Below are positions 25,377-35,408 of a stretch of DNA of 64,000 nucleotides, piece by piece. The position numbers were made by a program, and so were the translations under genes. The notes below the pieces were generated by a model. It was given only the letters and a program-made list of their open reading frames with translations. It ran no database searches and was not told the origin of the DNA. Position 1 is the first letter of the stretch. Each line of letters starts with the position of its first letter. The DNA is from Myxococcales bacterium (GTDB lineage Bacteria; Myxococcota_A; Polyangia; Palsa-1104; JAEUJZ01): assembly GCA_016794465.1 (NCBI GenBank), contig JAEUKA010000100.1, forward strand, positions 62,001 through 126,000, in the 5' to 3' direction.

Positions 25377-27719
25377 ATGAGCGAACAAAAACCAAGCCGG
25401 CTGTGGTCGGCTTTCCGTCTGATACTCCGAGCCCGCTGGCTGATCATCGCTGTCTACGCAGTGCTGCTTGGGCCGGCTGTCTTTTTTGCGCTCAAGGTGC
25501 CGCAGGACAACTCGATTGATCGGCTGATCGTGAAGGATGATCCCGACTATCTGGCGTCGCGTGCCTTCGCCAAGGTCTTCGGCGAGTCCGAGTACATCGT
25601 CTTGCTCTCCGAGGCTGCCGATCCATTTGACGCCAAGGTTCTACAGCGCATCGACGACATGGAAGGCCGGCTGCGCGGACTGCCCAAGGTGTCGGTCAAC
25701 TCGGCGCTGTCGATCTATCGGCGGGCCAAAGCGGGCTTTGGGGCGAGCGATGCCGAGGTTGCCGCCTTCAAACAGTTCGCGACCGGCACCAACCTGTTCC
25801 GTCGCCAAGGGCTGATGGGCGATCACTTTCTGGCGACGGCGCTGGTGCTGTCGGTCAAAGACAGCAGCGAGCGCCAAGCGACGCTCAAGCTCATCGAGCA
25901 GGCCATTTCAGACATCGAAAAGAGCCCGGCGCCGCTGTCCCGTCTGCGCAAAGTCGGAGCGCCGATCATCAACGCCTACCTTGACAACGACACCCGCCAG
26001 GCCGGGATGCGCTACTTCCCGCTGTTCTTTCTGTTTGTGGTCGTGCTCAACGTCGGACTGTATCGCTCGTGGCGGTCGCTGCTCGCGTTCATCATCACGC
26101 TCGCCATCTGCGCCGCCTTTACCGTCGGATTTGTCGGTCTGACCGGTGGAGTTTTCACGATTGTGTCGTCGCTGGTGCCGATGACGATTCTGATCGTCTG
26201 TACCGCGACGCTGGTCTACCTGCACTCACGCTACGTTGACCGACCGCCCGATCGCAGCGTCGAGGATCATCAGATCTTTGCGCTCTGTAACAAGTTCCTC
26301 GCCTGTACCGCTTCGATCGTCGCCTCGGCAGTTGGCTTTGCGGCACTGGCGGTGTCGAAGATTCGACCGATTCGCGAGATGGGAATCTGGGTTGCCGTCG
26401 GACTGATGATCACTTGGATCACGGTGTTTACCCTGTTCCCGGCGCTGGTGCGGATCTTGCGCTGTCCGACCGGCCACGAGCGCCAGATTGCCGGCGCGTG
26501 GTTTGAAAAGCTCGTCTCACGGCTGCCGCTGTTTTCGTATCGCTATCGCTACGCGCTGGTGCTCGGCTCGCTGCTGCTGTGTGGAGTCGGTGCGGCGACG
26601 CTGTTTGGCGTGCCCGGCCTGGTCAAGCCGATGAAGCTGGAGACAGCCGCCATCGAGTACATCCCGCACGACTCGGAGATGTACAAGAACACCAAAGAGA
26701 TGGAAAAGCTCATCGGTGGGCTGTCGGTCACCAACGTCTGGCTGTCGGGGAAGCCGGGGATGGTGTCCAGTCCAGCGGTGCTGCGCGGCCTGGTCGACTT
26801 TCAGCAGCGACTCGACAAAGAGCCCGAGGTCGGCTCGGCAACCAGTGTGGTGACGATCCTCTCAACGCTGCGCTATCTATCGGGCAGTGGCGATACCCTG
26901 CCGACCGACGACGCGGGGCTGGAGTCGCTGACCGATCAGCTGGAAAACCAGCTTGCCCGTGAGCCACTTTTGCAGAGCTTCGTCGACAAAGGCAACGTCT
27001 CGCAGACCCACTTCGCGGTGGTCAGTCGCAACCAGGACTACGAGGACTTCCAAAAGCTGGCCAAGCTGCTCGCGGTGCGCTGGCAAGAGTCGGTGACCGC
27101 TCACCCCGCGCTCGCCGGATTTACGATGCGTCCGGTCGGACTGGCGCCACTCGAGGCGAAGATCTCGCACCACATGGTTCCGACGCTGGTCGAGAGCTTC
27201 GTGCTCACCGTCGGCATCATCTTCGTGTCGTTCCTGCTGGTGTTCCGCAGCGGCATCGCCCGAGTGATGGCGATGATTCCGTCGTTCTTCGCGATCTTGG
27301 TGATGTTCCTGTTTATGCGCTCGATTGGCGTGTTCTTAAATGTCGCGACGATCCTCATCGCCACGACGGTGCTGGGCACGAGCGAGAACGACCAGATTCA
27401 CTTTTTCTACCACTTCCAAGAGGGCAAAAAGGACAACGCCTCGACGGAAGCAGCGCTGCGTCACACCCTCCTCATCTCGGGCAAGGCGATCTTCTTTGCG
27501 ACGCTGATCAACGCGGGCGGCTTCCTCGCCTTTGCGTTCTCGACGCTACCGCCGATTCGTCAGTTCGGGATGCTGTCGTCGGTGGCGTTCGTGCTGTCGA
27601 TGATTGCCGACTTCACCGCGCTGCCGGCGTCGCTGTGGCTGCTCTATAGAAGCAAGCCCGACTCGCTCATGACCGATGCCCAGCCGGCCCTCCCAGCGCC
27701 GCCCAGCGACAAGCCGTAA
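25377..27719 (+). CDS. RND/MMPL-family transporter
   Basis: A 780-residue transporter with about 12 membrane segments in the RND/MMPL arrangement: segment 1 at about 18-37, a large periplasmic domain (about 40-205), a block of five segments at about 208-365, segment 7 near 385-405, a second periplasmic domain (about 408-600) and a final block at about 605-765. The second-half motif TTVLGTSENDQIHFFYHF corresponds to the conserved GTDYDIFL-like proton-relay region of MMPL proteins. Such single-subunit carriers export lipids or other hydrophobic compounds. The start ATG 25377 is weakly preceded by AAAGAATCTCC. It ends one base before the convergent arginase gene. Confidence 0.9.
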   Translation: MSEQKPSRLWSAFRLILRARWLIIAVYAVLLGPAVFFALKVPQDNSIDRLIVKDDPDYLASRAFAKVFGESEYIVLLSEAADPFDAKVLQRIDDMEGRLRGLPKVSVNSALSIYRRAKAGFGASDAEVAAFKQFATGTNLFRRQGLMGDHFLATALVLSVKDSSERQATLKLIEQAISDIEKSPAPLSRLRKVGAPIINAYLDNDTRQAGMRYFPLFFLFVVVLNVGLYRSWRSLLAFIITLAICAAFTVGFVGLTGGVFTIVSSLVPMTILIVCTATLVYLHSRYVDRPPDRSVEDHQIFALCNKFLACTASIVASAVGFAALAVSKIRPIREMGIWVAVGLMITWITVFTLFPALVRILRCPTGHERQIAGAWFEKLVSRLPLFSYRYRYALVLGSLLLCGVGAATLFGVPGLVKPMKLETAAIEYIPHDSEMYKNTKEMEKLIGGLSVTNVWLSGKPGMVSSPAVLRGLVDFQQRLDKEPEVGSATSVVTILSTLRYLSGSGDTLPTDDAGLESLTDQLENQLAREPLLQSFVDKGNVSQTHFAVVSRNQDYEDFQKLAKLLAVRWQESVTAHPALAGFTMRPVGLAPLEAKISHHMVPTLVESFVLTVGIIFVSFLLVFRSGIARVMAMIPSFFAILVMFLFMRSIGVFLNVATILIATTVLGTSENDQIHFFYHFQEGKKDNASTEAALRHTLLISGKAIFFATLINAGGFLAFAFSTLPPIRQFGMLSSVAFVLSMIADFTALPASLWLLYRSKPDSLMTDAQPALPAPPSDKP

Positions 27720-27720
27720 G

Positions 27721-28647
27721 CTACACAATCGCCTTGCCGAGCGCCGACAGCGCCAGCTCGATGCACAAGCGTGTCGTCTGGTGTCCGACATCGTTCATCG
27801 GATTGAGCTCCACCAGATCCATCGACCGCAGCAGCCCCCGCTCGGCAATCACTTCCAGCAGAAGGTGCGCCTCGCGATAGGTCAGTCCGCCCCGCACCGG
27901 CGTGCTCACCCCCGGCGCATAGACCGGGTCCACCGCGTCGAGGTCAAACGACACATGCAGCGCCGCACAGCGCTTGGTAAGGTCGTCGAGCGCCTCGGTG
28001 ATGACCGCATACATGCCGCGCTGATCAATGTCCTTCATCGTGTAGTAACGGATGCCCGTCTCCCGCACGAAGGTCCGCTCCTCTCGGTCGAGGTCCCGAA
28101 TCCCAATCAGCGCGACATTCTCCGGACGCAGCCGAGGACCCACGCCGCCGACATGAACCAGCCGCTCGAAGCCCAGGCCGAGCACCGTCGACAGTGGCAT
28201 GCCATGAATGTTGCCGCTCACCGACGTAGCAGGCGTGTTCATATCGGCATGGGCATCGACCCACAATAGCCCCAGCTGCGCCCCCCGCGTAGTGCAGTAG
28301 TCGGCAGTACCTTTGATCGATCCAATGGCAATCGCGTGGTCCCCGCCCAGCACCAGCGGAAACCGCCCGGCCCGCAGCGAGGCCTGCACCCGCGCGAACA
28401 GCTCATCGCAGATCTGCCCGATGGTCGCGACGTACAGGCCTCGATTCTGCGGACTTGCCTTGCCCAGTCGCTCACGCAGCGGCACCGGCACATCCCCGCC
28501 ATCGATGGCACGAATCGACAGCTCTTCTAAGCGGTCGGCCAGTCCAGCCACCCGAATCATGGCCGGCCCGACGTTGGCACCCCGCTGGTTGCAGCCAAGA
28601 TCACAGGGCGCACCAATGATTTCGACGATGTTCGGACGCTCTTTCAT
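27721..28647 (-). CDS. rocF: Arginase
   Basis: A 308-residue ureohydrolase that converts arginine to ornithine and urea with two Mn2+. Metal-ligand motifs are complete: GGDHAIAIG, WVDAHADMNTP and SFDLDAVDP; SGNIHGMPLS and the N-terminal IGAPCDLG plus GANVGP are arginase- rather than agmatinase-like. An in-frame TTG at 28665 is possible, but ATG 28647 is the better start. The stop is one base away from the convergent transporter stop, so there is no room for a dedicated terminator. It is probably a single-gene unit for arginine breakdown or polyamine supply. A second ureohydrolase-family gene lies at 58781. Confidence 0.95.
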   Translation of the reverse strand: MKERPNIVEIIGAPCDLGCNQRGANVGPAMIRVAGLADRLEELSIRAIDGGDVPVPLRERLGKASPQNRGLYVATIGQICDELFARVQASLRAGRFPLVLGGDHAIAIGSIKGTADYCTTRGAQLGLLWVDAHADMNTPATSVSGNIHGMPLSTVLGLGFERLVHVGGVGPRLRPENVALIGIRDLDREERTFVRETGIRYYTMKDIDQRGMYAVITEALDDLTKRCAALHVSFDLDAVDPVYAPGVSTPVRGGLTYREAHLLLEVIAERGLLRSMDLVELNPMNDVGHQTTRLCIELALSALGKAIV

Positions 28648-28978
28648 GGCTTTGGCCGTGGGCAAAAGGGCCCACCCTCATAGCTGGCAGTTGTAGCGAG
28701 AACCCAGTCCGAAGAAAAGCCCGACGAGCAAGTGCGTACCGGACAGCCGCAGCCGGCCCAGCTTGCCGTGTGACTGCGCCCATGGGCTGCTGGGGGCGTG
28801 GACACCCAACTGGGGACTGCGCTCCCATGCGCTCGAGGGGCCCGCAAGCGTCGCCCAGGTCCGTATTTTCGTCGAGAAGAGCCATTCCCAACCACCGCGC
28901 GCCGACCTTGAGAAGCTTGGCACGCAATTCGCATTAGCAGCCCACCACACAACGAGTCACAGGTTTAGGGAGGTTCCC
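28648..28978. other. Intergenic region between arginase and M4 peptidase
   Basis: About 330 bp between divergent genes. Apart from the candidate sigma-54 promoter at 28917-28933 and GC-rich inverted tracts around 28785-28830, I see no gene or RNA structure. Confidence 0.5.
28917..28933 (+). promoter_or_regulatory. Candidate sigma-54 promoter of the M4 peptidase gene
   Basis: TTGGCACG-CAAT-TCGCA matches the sigma-54 consensus TTGGCACG-N4-TTGCA at all but one position, with correct spacing between the GG (-24) and GC (-12) elements. The expected start is near 28944, leaving about 35 nt of leader with GGGAGG before the ATG at 28979. An activator of the required type is encoded at 2310. Confidence 0.55.
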
Positions 28979-30520
28979 ATGCGCAAGTCTCTTCAGTTGT
29001 CGGTGGTGTTCGCGGCGCTTGTTCCGGCATGTGGTGGCAATGACCAGATCGCAGTCGAAGCGGTCAGCGATGATGGTCAAGAGGTGAGTGCGCAGGCCGT
29101 CTCGTTGATTCAGCTGCGGGGCGAGCAGCTTGGGCTCGATCGCAACGATGTGGTGCGGCAGCGCAGCCGTCTCGTTGATGAGCTGGGTCATGAGCACGTC
29201 CGCTTCGAGCGACTCTATCGCGGCCTGCCGGTCCACGGCGGCGACTTCATCGTCCATACCCAAGCCCGCGATGGCGAGAACTTCTCGGCGATGCTGGCCA
29301 GCAGCATTCCCGTCAGCCAGCGCCCCACCTTGACCCCAAGCGAAGCGCAAGCCGCCGCCCAAAAGAGCCTGCCCAGCAGCGGCGAGTACAGCATGGCTGC
29401 CGACAGTCGCCTCGCGGTCTATGCCCTCGATGGCGACAGCGACCTCGCCCTGGCCTATGAAGTCGTCTCGCACGGCACCCAAGCCGACGGCACGCCGAGC
29501 ATCCTGCACACCTTCATCGACGCCAGCAGTGGCCGCCCACTCCGCGCGTATGACGAGATCGAAACCGGCGCAGTCACCGGCACCGGCAAGGGCATCCACA
29601 ACGGCTCAGTCCAGCTCGGCACCAACCAGAACGGCACCAAGTACGAGCTCATCGACGTGGCCCACGGCAGCTCGCCGACCATCAACATGGCCAACAAGAC
29701 CTCCGGCGGGTCGGTGTTCAGCCAAGCCACCAACGCCTGGGGCGACGGCACCGCCGCCAACCTCGCCAGCGCCGGCGTGGACGCCCACTACGGCGCCAGC
29801 AAGACCTGGGACTACTTCAAGAACATCCATGGCCGCAACGGCATCGCCAACGACGGCAAGGGCGCCCAGTCTCGCGTTCACTACAGCAGCAAGTACAACA
29901 ACGCCTACTGGTCAGACTCGTGCTTCTGCATGACCTACGGCGATGGCGATGGCGTCAACCTGCGGCCTCTGGTCGCGATTGATGTCGCCGGTCACGAGAT
30001 GAGCCACGGCATCACCTCGCGCACCGCCAAGCTGGTCTACTCGGCGGAGTCGGGCGGCCTGAACGAGGCCACCAGCGACATCTTCGGCACTGCGGTCGAG
30101 TTCTACGCGGCCAACGGCTCGGACCCGGGCGACTACCTGATCGGCGAGAAGATCATGATCACCGGCAAGCCATTCCTGCGGAACATGATGGACCCGACGG
30201 CGGACGGTCGCTCGCTCGACCACTACTCGAAGTACAAGAGCGGCGTGGATGTCCACTACTCGTCGGGCATCGCCAACAACTTCTTCTACCTGCTGTCGGA
30301 AGGCGGCAAGAACAAGACCTCTGCCAAGACGGTCACGGGCATCAGCCGCGCCAAGGCCGAGAAGATCTGGTACCGGGCGCTGACGGTCTACATGACCTCG
30401 AGCACCAACTTCAAGGCGGCACGCACGGCGACCCTGAACGCAGCCAAGGATCTCTATGGAGCCACCGGAGCAGAGTACGCGGCGGTCGGGAATGCCTGGA
30501 CGGCAGTCGGGGTGAACTAA
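28979..30520 (+). CDS. Thermolysin-like M4 metallopeptidase, lipoprotein-type leader
   Basis: A 513-residue secreted zinc protease. The leader ends with LVPAC (Cys about 18), suggesting a lipidated precursor. A propeptide of FTP/PepSY type covers about 30-195. The mature domain has HEMSH at 339-343 (HExxH) and the third zinc ligand Glu363 in GGLNEATSD, plus VHYSSGIANNFFYLLS with the transition-state His region. All catalytic residues are present. It probably digests extracellular protein, consistent with predatory or saprophytic growth. GGGAGG 5 nt before ATG 28979 decides the start; the frame extends upstream without support. A sigma-54-like promoter lies just upstream. Confidence 0.95.
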   Translation: MRKSLQLSVVFAALVPACGGNDQIAVEAVSDDGQEVSAQAVSLIQLRGEQLGLDRNDVVRQRSRLVDELGHEHVRFERLYRGLPVHGGDFIVHTQARDGENFSAMLASSIPVSQRPTLTPSEAQAAAQKSLPSSGEYSMAADSRLAVYALDGDSDLALAYEVVSHGTQADGTPSILHTFIDASSGRPLRAYDEIETGAVTGTGKGIHNGSVQLGTNQNGTKYELIDVAHGSSPTINMANKTSGGSVFSQATNAWGDGTAANLASAGVDAHYGASKTWDYFKNIHGRNGIANDGKGAQSRVHYSSKYNNAYWSDSCFCMTYGDGDGVNLRPLVAIDVAGHEMSHGITSRTAKLVYSAESGGLNEATSDIFGTAVEFYAANGSDPGDYLIGEKIMITGKPFLRNMMDPTADGRSLDHYSKYKSGVDVHYSSGIANNFFYLLSEGGKNKTSAKTVTGISRAKAEKIWYRALTVYMTSSTNFKAARTATLNAAKDLYGATGAEYAAVGNAWTAVGVN

Positions 30521-31425
30521 GCCAGCGGTTGGGGGGCGAGGGCTTGGGTAAAGAGAGTCTCGACGAGGGCGCGAAGGGGGGGCGTCGCCGGACCCAGAAG
30601 GGACTGAAGCGACTGGGTGGGCAGCTCGGGGGCTAGGTGCTGAGTCAGCTTGCGCAGCTCGGCTTCGGACTCGGGGCGGGACAGCCACTTGACGAGGGCG
30701 TGGCGAAGCTCGGTCGCCAGGGCCTGGGGGTCAAGACGGTGTAGCTCGGTGGCAATGGTAGACAGCGGCAGGTCGAGCACAAAGTCGAGCAGGGACTGCC
30801 CAAGCTCACGGTGCTCGGCCTGCCGAGTGGGGTCGGTCAGGATGGCAGCGAGGCGCTGGGCGAGGTCATCCACGGCAGAGTCGGCGAACTCACTTATGCG
30901 GGTGCGGAACTGCCGCTCTAGCTCATCGGACACCGCTGCGGTCATCCCCGGCGCGATCGAGCCCAGGGCAGAGGTGCTCTTCTTGACTGCCTCGCTGGCC
31001 AGCCGACCGAGCATGCCACCGCGACTCTGGGACGCCTCGCCCATCTGGGTGCGGACCTTGCGGCTGTAGTCAAGCAGCGTCCCGACCATCAGCTCGCGAC
31101 TCATGCGCCGCAGCGGGGGCCGTGACAAGACAGCCAGCAGCAGAGGCCGAGGCAGCAGATACGGTCGCAACAGCAGGCTGTTCAGCACCTCCACCACCGG
31201 CGCAGGCAGTCGCGTCCGCAGCGTCCCCCCTTCTGCCAGCAGCGCAAACACCCGCTGCCACGCCTGCTGGGTATGCGCTTCCGCCTGCGCCGATCCCAGG
31301 TACAGCAGCGCCGCCTTCTGCCCCAGCGAGCAGAGCAGCGGCAGCGGCAGGATCGCAGCGAGCGGCTGGCCCAGCAGCCCATCACAGAGCGCGGTGACCA
31401 TCGGATGCACGGTAGGGGTCGTCAT
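30517..31425 (-). CDS. Hypothetical alpha-helical protein
   Basis: A 302-residue Leu/Ala/Arg-rich protein I do not recognise. It appears mostly helical, with a hydrophobic N-terminal third (PLAAILPLPLLCSLGQKAALLY) that may contact membrane, a middle part with SRGGMLGRLASEAVKKS, and a C-terminal half made of short helices resembling helical-bundle repeats. No signal peptide or catalytic motif is seen. The stop codon overlaps that of the convergent M4 peptidase (CTAA at 30517-30520). Codon use matches neighbours and the frame is uninterrupted for 900 bp, so it is a real gene. Confidence 0.7.
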   Translation of the reverse strand: MTTPTVHPMVTALCDGLLGQPLAAILPLPLLCSLGQKAALLYLGSAQAEAHTQQAWQRVFALLAEGGTLRTRLPAPVVEVLNSLLLRPYLLPRPLLLAVLSRPPLRRMSRELMVGTLLDYSRKVRTQMGEASQSRGGMLGRLASEAVKKSTSALGSIAPGMTAAVSDELERQFRTRISEFADSAVDDLAQRLAAILTDPTRQAEHRELGQSLLDFVLDLPLSTIATELHRLDPQALATELRHALVKWLSRPESEAELRKLTQHLAPELPTQSLQSLLGPATPPLRALVETLFTQALAPQPLA

Positions 31426-31511
31426 CGCGCCACCCTACCCCGCCCCCCGCAGCCCTCGCAACCAGCCATTACAAGCCAACGACGTAGATTGGCCTATAGA
31501 CGGATTGGGGA

Positions 31512-31541
31512 TTTACATTCGCCGGCTGCCCTGGCTATAAC
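31512..31541 (+). promoter_or_regulatory. Vegetative-type promoter of the pyrophosphatase gene
   Basis: TTTACA (31512-31517) and TATAAC (31536-31541) each match five of six bases of the sigma-70 consensus and are separated by 18 bp. The start point would be near 31548, with a 40-nt leader containing TTGGAGG about 11 nt before the ATG. Confidence 0.55.
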
Positions 31542-31587
31542 GCGGACCGAACGCTGTACCTACACCTACTTGGAGGACCCAAAAGAT

Positions 31588-34032
<2,445 letters not shown>

Positions 34033-34047
34033 TCCCCGCCTCGCTCG

Positions 34048-34170
34048 CCTCTCCCCCTGCGCACGTTTCGCGTGGGGCATTCCTTCCTCTCCCCCCCCCT
34101 TTCGCACGTTTCTCTTGGGGCCCCCGCTTCCTCTCTCCCTCTTTCGCGCGTTTCGCGTGGGGCCCCCCTT
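34048..34170. repeat. Three degenerate ~41-bp direct repeats
   Basis: Units begin at 34048, 34086 and 34130 with CCTCTCCC-like tracts and share the core CGCACGTTTCGCGTGGGGC (one copy has TCTCTT in place of TCGCGT). In each unit CACG and CGTG, and C- and G-runs, can pair to form a small stem-loop. They start immediately after the pyrophosphatase gene. Confidence 0.75.
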
Positions 34171-34323
34171 CCCTTCGAGACTTTTTCCGTCCCGCAAGCG
34201 GTCCGAAAAAAGCTCTACCCCCCGCACTACGGTTCCCCTCCGTGCCGGGGACTGTCGCCGGTCGGCCCCACGCTCGGTACTCAACTGGTTTCTTAGTGGA
34301 CTTGGGCTCACTACCTCGGATGA

Positions 34324-34532
34324 GGTCGGCGCGCCGATGTTGCTTGCCCTCTTTAGGGCACTGGGGGGTCGGCGCGCCGATGTCTTTTGCCCTCTTTAGG
34401 GTCCGGGGGGGTTGGCGCGCCGATGTCTTTTGCCCTCTTTAGGGTCCGGGGGGGTCGGCGCGCCGACCTTGTTTGCCCTCTTTAGGGTCCGGGGGGGTCG
34501 GCGCGCCGATGTTGCTTGCCCTCTTTAGGGTC
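34324..34532. repeat. 43-bp tandem repeat, about 4.9 copies
   Basis: Units start at 34324, 34367, 34410, 34453 and 34496, an exact 43-bp period; the last is cut after about 37 bp. Each begins GGTCGGCGCGCCGA (with the palindrome GGCGCGCC), contains TTGCCCTCTTTAGGG (a CCCT/AGGG mini-stem) and ends in a G-run. Copies differ at only a few bases. There are no spacers and the period is not a multiple of three. The array ends 85 bp before the start of an unknown gene. Confidence 0.93.
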
Positions 34533-34616
34533 AAAGAAATCGACAGGGGGGGGCTGGCGCGTGGTGTTGGTCGTACTTATGCTTTGTGCTCACACGTTTG
34601 GACAAAGGAGGTTCTG

Positions 34617-35408
34617 ATGTCTGCGATAGAGAGCTTTGACCCGGCTCCGTATGTACGACTGCCCAACCTGGACTTGGTTTCGTTTGTGGCCCTGGGGCAC
34701 CAGCTGCTGACCGCGCAGCCCCAGCGACCGCCGGCAGGGGTGAAGGCGAGCGGCGAGCAGCTGACCCAGACCTTGACCGAGGTCGAAGCCAGCTTGAGCG
34801 AGCAGTTCAAGATCCCAAGTGCCCTGGATAGCCGGAACATCGATCAGGAGGCTGATGTCTCCTGGGGCAGCTTGAATCGGCGACTCGATGCGTACGCTCA
34901 GCTGCCGCATGACCGCTATCCCAAGGCAGCACGGGCCCAGGCGCTGCAGAAGACGCTGTTTCCCAGCGGGCTGGCGTTTCTGAACCTGGAGTACGGGGCG
35001 CAGTGGACCGAAGCGGAGCAGCGGATCAAGCTGATCGCCAAGGAGAAGCTCAAAGCGGACATCGAGGAGCTGGCAGGGGCCGACTTCTACGCCGAGCTGC
35101 TGCGCTGCCACTCGGCGTACGGGGAGCTGGTCGGCGCGACCAAGATCAAGACCCAGAAGAGCAAGCTGCCGGACCTGCGGATTCAGCGGAACAAGCTCCA
35201 GCAGGCCCTGACGACTCACTCGATTCAGCTGGTGGCGATGGTGCTGTCAGGGGGAGAGTCGGCGCTCAAAGCCGCGCAGCCCAGCTTTGCGGCCATTGAT
35301 GCCTATCGCGAGAAAGCCCAGGCCAGCCCGGCGGACAAGAAGTCCCCGCCCGAGCCAGCGGCTCCGCTACAGGGAGTAGTTGAGGACGGTGGGGGCACTC
35401 CAGCCTGA
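34617..35408 (+). CDS. Hypothetical cytoplasmic helical protein
   Basis: A 263-residue protein without recognisable family. It has no signal peptide or membrane segment; it looks like an all-helical bundle (VEASLSEQFKIPSAL, EQRIKLIAKEKLKADIEEL, LRIQRNKLQQALTTHSIQL), with a Pro/Ala/Lys-rich C-terminal tail. A strong AAAGGAGG at 34604-34611 lies 5 nt before ATG 34617, so it should be well translated. The 43-bp repeat array is directly upstream and may sit in or near its leader. The last 42 bp overlap the 3' end of the convergent CotH-like gene. Confidence 0.75.
   Translation: MSAIESFDPAPYVRLPNLDLVSFVALGHQLLTAQPQRPPAGVKASGEQLTQTLTEVEASLSEQFKIPSALDSRNIDQEADVSWGSLNRRLDAYAQLPHDRYPKAARAQALQKTLFPSGLAFLNLEYGAQWTEAEQRIKLIAKEKLKADIEELAGADFYAELLRCHSAYGELVGATKIKTQKSKLPDLRIQRNKLQQALTTHSIQLVAMVLSGGESALKAAQPSFAAIDAYREKAQASPADKKSPPEPAAPLQGVVEDGGGTPA

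Larger units (their letters stand above)
34033..34616. other. Repeat-rich intergenic region
   Basis: A 584-bp non-coding stretch with two families of direct repeats described separately, plus a middle part (about 34171-34323) with C-rich and hairpin-prone sequence but no gene. Open frames running through it are out of register with the 43-bp period and lack coding bias. Confidence 0.7.

Noticed and set aside
34324..34532. CRISPR array
   Set aside because: Units are contiguous with no unique spacers, the period is 43 bp throughout, and no cas gene is present.
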